A stretch of 46,302 nucleotides of DNA from Cytophagales bacterium (GCA_013299115.1 JAAFKA010000037.1:1-46302); one strand, 5' to 3'. Shown: positions 7,119-16,213, counted from the first letter of the stretch. Numbers and translations: made by a program. Notes: generated by a model from the letters alone, not told the origin.

Positions 7119-7126
7119 TACCTTTG
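7119..7126 (+). promoter_or_regulatory. Bacteroidetes -7 box
   Basis: TACCTTTG matches TAnnTTTG, 27 bp before the ATG at 7154. Confidence 0.45.
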
Positions 7127-7153
7127 CAACCATAACCAACCATAGCAACTACA

Positions 7154-8495
7154 ATGCAACTGCTTAGAAAAATTTTAGATGATTTAGAACATTGCATCAA
7201 GCACCAAACTTACATACCAATAGAAACCGAAAATGTAGAATTAAAAGATGGTTCTAATAGTGGAGATTGGAAGGCTATTTACAAAAGTGCTAATGCTTTT
7301 TTGAACAGCGAAGGTGGTATGATTATTTTTGGGATTAAAGAAAGCAACGACCAGAAAAGCTATACTTTTACAGGCTACAATGAAAATAATCAGGATAATA
7401 TTAGCAAAATAGCTACTGCTTTTACAGACGATAACAAGGCTTTGCTGGATGTTGGGGCATATTTGAAACCTAAAATTGAGCCTTTTCTCGATGGTCGTGT
7501 GCGTGTGTTATACATAGAAAATTTGCCTGTGCATCTCAAATTTGCTTATTATCAAGGCGTGGCTTTTGAAAGGATAATGGCAAGCAAAAGAGAAATTTCT
7601 GAAAGTAAATTGCTTAGTCAAAAAGAATTGAAAGAAAACTTTTCTTTGTTGAGAGAACTCAGAATTGTAGAAAATGCAACTTTGCAAGACCTTAGCATTG
7701 ATGCCTTGAATGATTATATTTATGAAATTAACAAGGAGATAAAATTAGAAACTCCCAAAACAGACATTCAAGCAGCATTGAGTTTTTTAGAGAGAAAAAA
7801 GTTTACCATAAATGGGCAAATTACCACCTTAGGTATGTTGGTTTGTGGCAAAGACCCCGAATATTTTTTGGAGGCAAGGTGTCAAGTAGCTTGTTTTGTG
7901 GACTCTGCGGTGGAGGTAGTGGCAGACAAAAAAATATTGAAAGACAATGTATTGGCTTTACTCACAAAAACTATCCAGTTTGTGATGAAAAACATACAAG
8001 TTGGTATTAGCCCCAAAAATGATGGAGAATTAGTGGCAGAATATCCCGAAAAATTGCTACGAGAAAGTATTAACAATGCCTTAGCCCATCGAGATTATTC
8101 GCAGAATAAATATACAACTTTGGTGATAAAGCCCAATAAAAGTATAGAGTGAGCCTACACATCCTATTTTTTTGGTGCATCGCCAACTGCTGCAAACAGA
8201 TTTTACTGCCAATTTGATAAAAATTTTTGGTGAACAGTACCGAGCTTTGACCATTTTAGACAAAAATTGCTTGCAAATTATTTACCAGCACCAACATTTT
8301 GCCACAGAAAAAATAACGGCTGCTGCCCAACTTGCAAATATTTTGTTTGCCAAACAGCACCCCGTCACCACAGCCGACTTGTTACCCGAATTGGATAGTC
8401 TGAAACGCAAGGTGCGCAAGGTTTTACAGACTTTGGAGGCGAGGGGTTTTGTGGAGAAACAGGGGAAAGTGGTGGAGGTAAAAAAGTTAGGTTAG
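7154..8495 (+). pseudogene. AlbA_2/Schlafen-type ATP-binding protein, broken
   Basis: The first frame (7154-8152, 332 residues) begins with an AlbA_2 domain (NVELKDGSNSGDWKAIYKSANAFLNSEGGMIIFGIKE), continues with a winged-helix-like middle and enters a GHKL ATPase domain at ESINNALAHRDYSQN, the N-box. It then stops at 8150-8152. The next frame is open from about 8148 and carries on as EPTHPIFLVHRQLLQTDF to a stop at 8493-8495, ending in a helical winged-helix-like tail. The expected NPG box and ATP lid between the two parts are missing, so an internal deletion plus frameshift is the best reading. Intact relatives are transcriptional regulators or defence-linked proteins. Confidence 0.7.
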
Positions 8496-8747
8496 TTTTC
8501 TGAAATAAAAATAAAGAACGAAACTTAAAAAAATCACAAATTCTATCCAAAGAACAGGTTTTAAACTACCCTCAACAAATGCCTGTATCAAAGCATCAAC
8601 TATAAATATGGCAAAAGCAAACCCTAATAACAACAAAGCAGCAAGATAACCAAAACCCATACCTCCGGGATTAAAAGCACAAACAACAGCACCTACAACA
8701 GCTATAACTGCGACAGAATTGAAGGGTGTAAATTTTTGATAAGCCAT
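8487..8747 (-). CDS. Small three-helix membrane protein, unknown
   Basis: An 86-residue protein with three hydrophobic segments (SVAVIAVVGAVVCAF, YLAALLLLGFAFAIFIVDAL and VLWIEFVIFLSFVLYFYF) joined by short loops. It overlaps the convergent broken gene by 9 bp. No family is recognised, and no catalytic motif is visible. Confidence 0.65.
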   Translation of the reverse strand: MAYQKFTPFNSVAVIAVVGAVVCAFNPGGMGFGYLAALLLLGFAFAIFIVDALIQAFVEGSLKPVLWIEFVIFLSFVLYFYFRKLT

Positions 8748-8819
8748 TGTTTGCTGTATTTATCGAAAAGTTGTTACAAAATTCTATTTCTAAATTTTTC
8801 TTACTGCTTAGTTTTGAAG

Positions 8820-9458
8820 TTATAACTCCTCACAATCCGCATAAATCTCTTGCATTTCCAATTTTATTGAAACCGTAGGCAAATATAAGAAATCTTGGTT
8901 TGTTTCTATTTTATCCTCCGTCCACTCTGTAGCACTAACTCGTTGATAATGAACCAAACAGTTTTTGTCTTGCTCTACAATAATGTAGTTTTGCAAAGTT
9001 TCTATTGATTGATATTCACGCAATTTGTCTATATAGTCTGTCTGTACAGAACTTGGCGATACAACTTCAAAGATTACTAAAGGATTGATAACTTCTCTAT
9101 TATTTGTCAAAATTTCTTTTTTTGGTGTAATTGTTACATCAGGAATACGGATTTTTTCCTTTCCATTAACAACAATTATAATGTTGGGATTATTACCATA
9201 AACCCTAAATAAATTTCTATCCAAGTGCAAATTCAACTTGTAGTGTATGTTAGAAATTATTAAATTGTGTTTGTGAGTTGCCATTTCTGAATAAATTTGT
9301 ATGTCTTCTTGGTTCAATAGTTTAGCAAGGATTTCGTCTTCTATCACTTGTCCATTGTGTTTCCAAACAATTAATCCATCGTCATACTCAAAAAGACTGC
9401 CTGCAAATTCGCAAATTTTATCGTAATCAGTTTTGGTGTATAAAGTAGTGGTTAGCAT
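8820..9458 (-). CDS. Uma2-family (DUF820) putative restriction endonuclease
   Basis: A 212-residue protein with the PD-(D/E)XK-like Uma2 core: H-rich start of the fold (MATHKHNLIISNIHYKL), RIPDVTI with D107, NPLVIFEVVSPSS with E131, and D-x3-K-x2-EY (DYIDKLREYQ). These match the metal-binding Asp/Glu and Lys positions of the family, expanded in cyanobacteria and Bacteroidetes. The cellular role is unknown. It begins 45 bp after the STAS/TIR-like gene on the same strand, so it may belong to that run. Confidence 0.85.
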   Translation of the reverse strand: MLTTTLYTKTDYDKICEFAGSLFEYDDGLIVWKHNGQVIEDEILAKLLNQEDIQIYSEMATHKHNLIISNIHYKLNLHLDRNLFRVYGNNPNIIIVVNGKEKIRIPDVTITPKKEILTNNREVINPLVIFEVVSPSSVQTDYIDKLREYQSIETLQNYIIVEQDKNCLVHYQRVSATEWTEDKIETNQDFLYLPTVSIKLEMQEIYADCEEL

Positions 9459-9503
9459 AAGTTTATCAGGTTTTATGTAAATTTACGTTTCTAAAAATTT
9501 TCC

Positions 9504-10328
9504 TTACTTCTTTTGTTCGTCTGCCAAAGCAGACAATAACAACACCGCACCAGCACCTAGCAAAGTCCAGAGCAACACATCATTCGCATTTTTTGTACCT
9601 TGCGAATTATCTTGTGTTTGTAAATTGGGTACTTTTTTATTCAAAATTAGTTCATTTACACTACGCAACCTATCGTAATAACTCCTGTTGTTGTAGTATG
9701 AAATCATTACAGTATTGCGGATATTTGTGGGAATATGCAACTCTATACTTTCTTTGCACAAAATCAAACATTTTTTGTTGTATTGTAACGCAAAATTTAT
9801 TTGCTCTACCAATGTAGCTATGAATTGTGTAGCTGTAATAATTCCAATAAACACATCTGCCTTGATGATATTATTTTTGGCGTTTTGCTCAAAAATAGTA
9901 TCATCAGGATTAAATAAAAATCTTATTTCTTGGCTTTGTGTATTTTCATAAATTGCACGCCGAAAATGGCTGCTTTCTGCACTGCCGTCAATAGCACAAT
10001 AAATGGTGTTGGTTTTTACATTCTTAAAAAACTCTTTGCGATATTCAAAATAGCTTTGAATAGAAGAACGAAGAATTTGAGCAATGCTATTGGTAGCTTG
10101 TATCACCTTTACATTTTTCTTAAAAAACTCCTCCCCAAACAAATCAATTAGATACAAGAAAGCACCATTTACAAAAGAAGGGGTCATAAAATCAACTCCG
10201 TAAAAAGAAATAGTGGCTACTTCATTATATTGATTGCTTTTAAAAAAATCAACCAAATAACGACCTATTTTTAGTCCATCATCACCCGAAAGAAAACTTT
10301 TTGTAAGGTCTGTTGCTAAGATTGTCAT
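9504..10328 (-). CDS. STAS-like (DUF4325) and TIR-like fusion with TM tail
   Basis: A 274-residue protein in three parts. Residues 1-105 look like the STAS-like DUF4325 domain (GLKIGRYLVDFF, then VATISFYGVDFMTPSFVNGAFLYL). Residues 107-215 form a Rossmann-like alpha/beta domain resembling TIR or nucleoside-deoxyribosyltransferase-like folds (NTIYCAIDG, KADVFIGIITATQF, E175 in TLVEQINFALQYNKKCLIL). After a linker, residues 251-268 are one hydrophobic helix (VLLWTLLGAGAVLLLSAL) and a short charged end. It starts 12 bp after the GHKL ATPase gene, and STAS/GHKL partners elsewhere form switch pairs, so the two proteins probably bind each other. The TIR-like assignment is tentative. Confidence 0.65.
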   Translation of the reverse strand: MTILATDLTKSFLSGDDGLKIGRYLVDFFKSNQYNEVATISFYGVDFMTPSFVNGAFLYLIDLFGEEFFKKNVKVIQATNSIAQILRSSIQSYFEYRKEFFKNVKTNTIYCAIDGSAESSHFRRAIYENTQSQEIRFLFNPDDTIFEQNAKNNIIKADVFIGIITATQFIATLVEQINFALQYNKKCLILCKESIELHIPTNIRNTVMISYYNNRSYYDRLRSVNELILNKKVPNLQTQDNSQGTKNANDVLLWTLLGAGAVLLLSALADEQKK

Positions 10329-10340
10329 TGTGTTAAGTGA

Positions 10341-11186
10341 TTAAAAATCAATGTTTTCTGAAAAATCATCGACTTCTTTTTGTGGTAAATTTTCTATTAG
10401 GATTTCTACTTTTATCAATGTGCCTATGTGCTGATAGGGCAAAGTTGATAAAATTTCTTTACCTTCTTTAATTTCATAAAGTCCCTTTGCCGAATAAATT
10501 TGTAAATCTCCTTTTAGGCTAATCATAATAGTTTTTAAAATATTCAAGCCTCTACCTTGATTACTTTTTGTTGATTTTGTTGTAACAAAATCAACAGTTG
10601 CATATTGAATTGCATTAGCATCTATTGTGAAAGATTTATCAATAAAATAATTACGGATTACGTTTACAATTCCATCGCCTAAATCATTCATTATAAGCAC
10701 AATAGAATTTTTTTCATATAAAAAAGGCATAAACACAAAGCCATTTTTATTGTCTGAATGTTGGCAAATATTCATAAATAACTCTGAAAAAATTGTATCT
10801 ATTGGCTGAATATCTTTGCTACCAACATTTATGCAGAAACGAAAAAAATCTTTCATTTGCATACGCAACTGTTCTTGTTCTTCCAAAGTTTTTACAGTGG
10901 CTACATAAATATCTTTACAAACATCATGAGTTGCCGAAATATTACAATGCCGAATATTCTTGATTCGTTGATAACAAGTACATTGAAGTTCATTTTCACA
11001 AATCAAATCAATCTTATTTTGTTCTAAAAAAGATACAAAACTCAAATAAAAACTAATGGTTTCATCTGCCATATTTTTAACTTCCAGCCAATCAAAAGTT
11101 ATTTTTTGGACAGTTTGATTTTTTATAGCTTGCAACAATTCTGCTAAGAAGTGTAAGCTAATTATTCTTGGTAGTTTTATAATCAT
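10341..11186 (-). CDS. GHKL/histidine-kinase-like ATPase
   Basis: A 281-residue cytoplasmic protein. The C-terminal half has a complete GHKL ATP-binding fold: N-box SELFMNICQHS (E135, N139, H143), G1 NDLGDGI (D168, G170, G172), then N209-QGRG-L and a final strand. There is no phospho-acceptor His domain and no transmembrane sensor, so it is not a classical kinase. It looks like the SpoIIAB/anti-sigma type. The N-terminal half (LHFLAELLQAIKNQ... SFYLSFVSFL) may be a degenerate STAS-like domain, with a cluster of Cys residues at 63-90 (CEN, CTC, C81, C90). It is first in the minus-strand run with the STAS/TIR-like and Uma2 genes. Confidence 0.75.
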   Translation of the reverse strand: MIIKLPRIISLHFLAELLQAIKNQTVQKITFDWLEVKNMADETISFYLSFVSFLEQNKIDLICENELQCTCYQRIKNIRHCNISATHDVCKDIYVATVKTLEEQEQLRMQMKDFFRFCINVGSKDIQPIDTIFSELFMNICQHSDNKNGFVFMPFLYEKNSIVLIMNDLGDGIVNVIRNYFIDKSFTIDANAIQYATVDFVTTKSTKSNQGRGLNILKTIMISLKGDLQIYSAKGLYEIKEGKEILSTLPYQHIGTLIKVEILIENLPQKEVDDFSENIDF

Positions 11187-11239
11187 AAGTTAATTTGGTA
11201 CTGACATAGACGTAGTGCTGTTAGTTTAACATCATATCG

Positions 11240-11247
11240 CAAATTTA
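11240..11247 (-). promoter_or_regulatory. Bacteroidetes -7 box for the GHKL-ATPase operon
   Basis: CAAATTTA on the plus strand reads TAAATTTG on the minus strand, fitting TAnnTTTG, 54 bp before the ATG at 11186. The -33 region is weak. Confidence 0.4.
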
Positions 11248-11345
11248 CATTTTTATTTCACATTTTTTTATTTTTTTATATGGAATTTCCAACCTCCTTG
11301 CATCATGTTTAAAAAGAATTACAATTTTGAATTTGATTTCGTGCT

Positions 11346-11408
11346 GTTGCTTGTATTCTCACAAGCAACCCAACACACAGCAAAGTTGTTTGTGCAGACA
11401 CAAACAAC
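11346..11408. repeat. Two adjacent 24-nt palindromes
   Basis: GTTGCTTG/CAAGCAAC (11346-11369) and GTTGTTTGTG/CACAAACAAC (11385-11408) are both 24 nt overall and similar in sequence. The second recurs at 18945-18968 with the same 10+4+10 plan. They lie in the 307-bp gap 11187-11493, which has no gene. Confidence 0.7.
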
Positions 11409-11414
11409 GGCAGT

Positions 11415-11484
11415 AAACATTCAAAATTAAACATTCAAAATTAAACATTCAAAATTAAACATTCAAAATTAAACATTCAAAACT
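11415..11484. repeat. Five tandem 14-bp repeats directly upstream of an ATG
   Basis: AAACATTCAAAATT occurs four times exactly and a fifth time with one change. The array ends 9 bp before the ATG at 11494, so it spans the leader and the ribosome-binding region of the alpha-2-macroglobulin gene. Slippage here could change expression. Confidence 0.9.
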
Positions 11485-11493
11485 CAAAATTAT

Positions 11494-14400
11494 ATGTTCC
11501 TACTCAAAAAAAGAGTTTTTATGCCGTTGGCACTCGTGGCAGTGCTGTTGGCAGGTTTTGTTTTCCTGAAACAAAGCCATTTGTTACCAAGCCTCGACCC
11601 GCAAACGGAGGCACTGAAAAAACAAGTAGAGGCTTTTTTGGCAAACAGACCTGCCGAAAGAATCTATTTGCAAACAGATAAAACTTTCTATAAACCAACC
11701 GAAACTATTTGGTTTCAGGTGTTTTTGCGGGAGGAGCAAACCCTCAAAGTGGCTGCTACTTCCGATATTTTGTATGTAGAACTGCTTAATCCGAAGGGAA
11801 GTGTAGAGCAAACCAAAAACCTGATTTTGCAGCATGGTACGGCTGCGGGAGATTTTGAGATAGCCGAAGGCATGATGGGAGGCTTATACAAAATCAGGGC
11901 TTACACCAACGTAACAAAAAACAATGCCAAAAATCTCAACAATCCCGAAGACTTTGGGGCTGGTGCTTTCGAAAAAGAAATTACGGTGCAGCAGGTTGTG
12001 TTGCCACGTTTGCAAATGGTGCTTGACTTTGAGAAAGAAGGTTATGGGGCAACAGACGAAGTGCAGGCTACTCTGCAACTCAAAAACCTTGAAAATCAAC
12101 CTCTTGCCCAACAAACTTTTCGTTTCAAAGCTGCCTTAGCGGGCAATGAAATAGAGAATGGAACAGGCAAAACCAATGTAGAAGGCAAAACAACTATCAA
12201 ATTTCGATTGCCAAACAAACTCACTTCGGCAGACGGCTTGCTCAATATTTTGATAGATTATCAAGGGCAAACTGAAAGCATCAGTCGAAGTATTCCTATC
12301 ACGTTTGACAATATCAAAGTCGTTTTTTTCCCCGAAGGTGGCGACATGATTATGAACCTGAACAACCGAATTGCCCTCAAAGCTACCAATGAATTTGGAA
12401 AAGGAACAGACATAGAGGGTTTTGTAGAGTCGGACAAAGGCAAAAAAATGACCGAAGTTGCCACTATTCACAAGGGTATGGGAAGTTTCTATTTTGTGCC
12501 TGAAATAGACACCAAGTATTTTTTGAAAATTACCAAGCCCAAAGGCATTGCCAAAAAATATGAACTGCCTGAACTGTTACCTGTTGGCTATATATTGGCG
12601 GTGAAAAATGTGGAAAAAGAGGCAATCAACGTAGAAATTCAGTCGAATGTAACACCGCTAAACGACAGCGAAAAATTGCGTGTGGTAACGCAAATCAGAG
12701 GAGAAATTTATCAGGGACAAGAACTCAAAGCCACCAAAGGCACAACCAACCTCAAAATCAGCACCGAAAATATGCCAATGGGTGTGGCACAAATCACGTT
12801 GTTCGACAGCAAAAACATAGCAAGAGCAGAAAGATTGGTATTTGTCAATGAACATAGACAACTGAAAATAGAGGTGAAAACAGACAAGTCAAGCTACCAA
12901 CCTCGCGAAAAAGTGAAAATGACTATTTCTGCAAAAGACGAAAGAGGTTTGCCCACGCCTGCCCAGTTAGCTTTAGCCGTAACAGACGAAAAAATATTGA
13001 CCTTTGCAGACGATAAGCAAAGCAATATTCTCACTGCCCTCTTGCTCGAAGCCGACATTGATACTAAAATAGAAGAGCCAAATTTTTACCTAAACCCAAG
13101 CCCCCCAACCCCCAAAGGGGGAGAAAGCCCCAACCCAGCCCCCAAAGGGGAGGGAGTAAAAACTCCCCCTTTGGGGGCTGGGGGGCTTCTCGACCACGTC
13201 CTGCTCACTTCGGGCTGGCGGAGGTTTACGTGGAAAGAAGTGGCAAGCAATCAACCTTTTCAACCTCGTTTGGCTGCTGAAAAAGCTGTAATTGGTGGGG
13301 TGGTTTATCAAAACGGCAAACCCATAGAAAAAGCACAAATTTTGTACGGCAAGTTGCAATATGTCCACACCGACAGCAAAGGTAGATTTGCCATACATAA
13401 TTATGCTTTGTATGAGCCTTTGGTTTTGGAAGTTACTTTGCCCGATAAATCTTTTTTCCAATACACCATTACAGAATATGGAGAAAACTATGAGTTGCAA
13501 CACAGCAATCTCAATTTATTGCGTAGAAATGAAGTTTGGCGTGGTGCTGATGATGATATGGAACCAGCCAAAGTAGAAGACCTTAACCTGAATGACAAAG
13601 TTCGCAATCCACGTCAAGAATTAAAAGAATTGCCGAAGAAACCGAAAGTGTTGAATGTAGCCCCGCAACCTGCACCAGACGTGAAAAAACCTGTTGATGT
13701 AGTGGTTGCAAACAAAAACGAAAAAGCAAAACAGCAAAACAAAGAGCAAAAACCAGCAGCCGAAAAAGTGGCAGCTACTAACCAACCTGCCATGCCCGCA
13801 GGCTCGCAAGTGGCAGATGCTCGGCTTAGAAAAGAAGCCAAAAAAGATGTGGCGGCGGGCAAACGCCGCCAAGAAATCATTAGAAATGACGATTTTCGCA
13901 GAGGGGTGGCAGAAGACGAATTGGCAGGTGAAGTGGTGGAACAAGCCCCCGCAAGTGTGCGTTATGTGCGTGCAAGAGAGTTTGCTGCGGTGGACTATGC
14001 CCAAGACCAAAATCCTGCCTTGCGTACAGATTTTAGAAGTACCATTTTTTGGAAAGGAAATTTGCAACTTGACCGCAAAGGAAAAGCCGAAGTGGAGTTT
14101 TATAATTCTGATGAAATTACCACATTCAGGGCAACCGTAGAGGGCGTGGGCGATGAAGGCAGTGTAGGCAGGGCAGAATACAGCTATTTTACCCAAAAAC
14201 CTTTTAGCTTAGACCTCAAATTGCCTATTGCGTTGAGCATGGGCGACGAGGTGTTTGTGCCTGTTACCTTGGCAAACAATACAGACCAAATGCTCAAAGG
14301 CAATTTGCAACTGAAACTACCAAAGGCTTTTCAGTTGAGTGCAAAACAGCCGAAAGGAGAAACCGAAAATTTTAGCAACCGTACAGGAGATTTGGCTGTT

Positions 14401-16155
14401 GCTTTGCCTGCAAAAACTACCAAAACTTTGCTTTTTGCTTGCCAAGTGCTAAATAAAGTGGGCAAAGATACCTTTGCAGTGGCTTTTTCGGCAGGAGAGG
14501 CAAAAGATGCCTTAGAAAAGGAAATAGAAATTACAGCCAAAGGTTTCCCCAGTGCAGTGAGTTTTGCAGGGCAGGAAATGGAAAAAACTTTTGCTGTAAC
14601 TATCAATGAGCCTATCGAGGGGACAGTTTCGGCAGTTTTTGAGGCTTATCCCAGCACCTTGTCCGACCTGATGAGTGGTTTAGAAGGTATGTTGCGTGAA
14701 CCTTACGGCTGTTTTGAACAAACTTCTTCGACTACCTACCCCAATATTTTGGTACTAAACTACCTCAAAGAAACCGACTACAAAGATGCGGCGGTGGTTG
14801 CCAGAGCCGAAAAATTAATCAAAACAGGCTACCAAAAATTGACGGCTTACGAAACCAAAGAAAAAGGTTACGAGTGGTTTGGTGGCACACCTGCCCACGA
14901 AGCCTTGACTGCCTACGGCTTAATGGAGTTTAAAGATATGCAGCAAGTTGCTCAAAATCAAGTAGATAACGCAATGGTTAGCCGTACTACAGATTGGCTC
15001 TTGTCCCGCAGAGATGGCAAAGGAGGTTTTTTGCGTAGTCCCCAAGCCTTAGACCAATTTGGGCGTGCAGACCAAGACGTAACCAATGCGTACATCATCT
15101 ACGCCTTAGCCGAAGCAGGCGTAAAAGACATAGACAGAGAAATAGAACAGGCTTTTGACCGAGCAAAACAGCAGGAAGATGCCTACCAATTAGCCTTAGT
15201 TGCCAATGCTTTGCTTTTGCAAAAAGATAGCAAAAGAGCAGCCACAGCCTTAGAAAAATTGCTACCTCTCCAAAAAGCCAACGGGGCGTGGGTGGGCAAA
15301 AAAACGTCTATCACCAGCAGCTATGGACAGGCTTTTGAGATAGAAACCACTTCTTTGACCTTGTTGGCGTTGTTAAAATCCAAAACCTTGCAAGGTTTTG
15401 AAAACCTTGCAAGGTTGAATACGGCAGCAGCCATAGACAAAGCAGCCAGATTTTTGATTGGCTCACGGCAATATGGTAGTTTTGGCAATACACAAAGCAC
15501 TATTTTGGCTCTCAAAGCCTTGATTGCCCACACTAAATACTCGAAACAAACCGCAGAAAATGGGCTAATTGAGATTTATGTGGACAACAAAAAAGTGGCT
15601 ACACAAAATTATTTGGCAGGGAGAAAAGAAAGTATCAAATTGGAAAATTGGCAGCAAAGCCTTACCAAAGGCACACACGAAATCAAAGTGAAATACGTAG
15701 GTTGCAAAAACCCCTTGCCGTATTCCGTTGGTATTCAGTGGCATACCAATTTGCCTGTTTCTCAAAATGATTGCAAAGTGAGTTTGCAAACAGATTTGGC
15801 AAGCAAAAAAACCAAAGTAGGCGAAACTATCCGATTGACAACGACCTTGCAAAACAAAACCGCAGAAGGACAACCGATGACCGTAGCCATTGTGGGTATT
15901 CCCGCAGGTTTGGGTTTGCAGGCGTGGCAACTGAAAGAGTTGCAAGAGAAAAAAGTGATAGATTTTTATGAAACCACAGGCAACAACGTGGTCTTTTATT
16001 ACCGCCAACTGTTGCCCAATGAAAAGAAAACCATACACCTCGACCTCAAAGCCGAAATAGCTGGCGAATATGAGGCGGCGGCAAGTGCAGCTTTCTTGTA
16101 TTACACCAATGAACTGAAAACGTGGGTAAAACCTGAGAGGGTGAGGGTGGAGTAA
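11494..16155 (+). CDS. Alpha-2-macroglobulin family protein with thioester
   Basis: A 1,553-residue exported protein. An N-terminal hydrophobic segment (residues 9-26) anchors or exports it. MG2-type domains follow (RIYLQTDKTFYKPTETIWFQ near 57), with further MG domains, a DHVLLTSGWRRF segment near 565, a long Lys/Gln/Pro-rich linker (about 690-830), the A2M domain (LRTDFRSTIFWKGNL near 842) and the thioester site YGCFEQTSS, Cys1073 to Gln1076. It ends with an alpha-alpha toroid-like and receptor-domain-like part. Such proteins trap proteases in the periplasm, the thioester capturing the attacker. The usual bacterial partner gene (penicillin-binding protein 1C) is not adjacent. Two palindromic elements are inserted in frame, at residues 535-565 and 1298-1308. 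An ATG at 11521 is an alternative start. Confidence 0.93.
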   Translation: MFLLKKRVFMPLALVAVLLAGFVFLKQSHLLPSLDPQTEALKKQVEAFLANRPAERIYLQTDKTFYKPTETIWFQVFLREEQTLKVAATSDILYVELLNPKGSVEQTKNLILQHGTAAGDFEIAEGMMGGLYKIRAYTNVTKNNAKNLNNPEDFGAGAFEKEITVQQVVLPRLQMVLDFEKEGYGATDEVQATLQLKNLENQPLAQQTFRFKAALAGNEIENGTGKTNVEGKTTIKFRLPNKLTSADGLLNILIDYQGQTESISRSIPITFDNIKVVFFPEGGDMIMNLNNRIALKATNEFGKGTDIEGFVESDKGKKMTEVATIHKGMGSFYFVPEIDTKYFLKITKPKGIAKKYELPELLPVGYILAVKNVEKEAINVEIQSNVTPLNDSEKLRVVTQIRGEIYQGQELKATKGTTNLKISTENMPMGVAQITLFDSKNIARAERLVFVNEHRQLKIEVKTDKSSYQPREKVKMTISAKDERGLPTPAQLALAVTDEKILTFADDKQSNILTALLLEADIDTKIEEPNFYLNPSPPTPKGGESPNPAPKGEGVKTPPLGAGGLLDHVLLTSGWRRFTWKEVASNQPFQPRLAAEKAVIGGVVYQNGKPIEKAQILYGKLQYVHTDSKGRFAIHNYALYEPLVLEVTLPDKSFFQYTITEYGENYELQHSNLNLLRRNEVWRGADDDMEPAKVEDLNLNDKVRNPRQELKELPKKPKVLNVAPQPAPDVKKPVDVVVANKNEKAKQQNKEQKPAAEKVAATNQPAMPAGSQVADARLRKEAKKDVAAGKRRQEIIRNDDFRRGVAEDELAGEVVEQAPASVRYVRAREFAAVDYAQDQNPALRTDFRSTIFWKGNLQLDRKGKAEVEFYNSDEITTFRATVEGVGDEGSVGRAEYSYFTQKPFSLDLKLPIALSMGDEVFVPVTLANNTDQMLKGNLQLKLPKAFQLSAKQPKGETENFSNRTGDLAVALPAKTTKTLLFACQVLNKVGKDTFAVAFSAGEAKDALEKEIEITAKGFPSAVSFAGQEMEKTFAVTINEPIEGTVSAVFEAYPSTLSDLMSGLEGMLREPYGCFEQTSSTTYPNILVLNYLKETDYKDAAVVARAEKLIKTGYQKLTAYETKEKGYEWFGGTPAHEALTAYGLMEFKDMQQVAQNQVDNAMVSRTTDWLLSRRDGKGGFLRSPQALDQFGRADQDVTNAYIIYALAEAGVKDIDREIEQAFDRAKQQEDAYQLALVANALLLQKDSKRAATALEKLLPLQKANGAWVGKKTSITSSYGQAFEIETTSLTLLALLKSKTLQGFENLARLNTAAAIDKAARFLIGSRQYGSFGNTQSTILALKALIAHTKYSKQTAENGLIEIYVDNKKVATQNYLAGRKESIKLENWQQSLTKGTHEIKVKYVGCKNPLPYSVGIQWHTNLPVSQNDCKVSLQTDLASKKTKVGETIRLTTTLQNKTAEGQPMTVAIVGIPAGLGLQAWQLKELQEKKVIDFYETTGNNVVFYYRQLLPNEKKTIHLDLKAEIAGEYEAAASAAFLYYTNELKTWVKPERVRVE
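13098..13188. repeat. G/C-rich palindromic composite inside the A2M gene
   Basis: A 26-nt unit (13098-13123) is repeated degenerately in the middle and returns inverted at 13163-13188 with one mismatch; its core is CCCCCAAAGGGGG. It encodes the Pro/Gly-rich stretch from PPTPKGGES to PPLGAGG, just before the conserved LTSGWRRF segment, without a frame break. The inverted unit is identical over 26 nt to 41159-41184. Confidence 0.9.
15384..15416. repeat. 33-nt palindromic element inside the A2M gene
   Basis: Two perfect 16-nt arms (AACCTTGCAAGGTTTT and its complement) flank one G. It is 11 codons long and in frame, coding for TLQGFENLARL in a helical region between LLALLKSK and AAIDKAARFLIGSRQYGSF. 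It matches the intergenic element at 1130-1162 in plan and mostly in sequence. Confidence 0.9.
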
Positions 16156-16213
16156 ATTGAATTGTAACATAGACCTCAATCCAATTGATTACCCACGAGT
16201 TTTCGGCAATAAG

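Noticed and set aside
11415-11484. Short tandem array as CRISPR or origin iterons
   Set aside because: Units are contiguous without spacers and lie directly before a start codon; no replication gene is adjacent.
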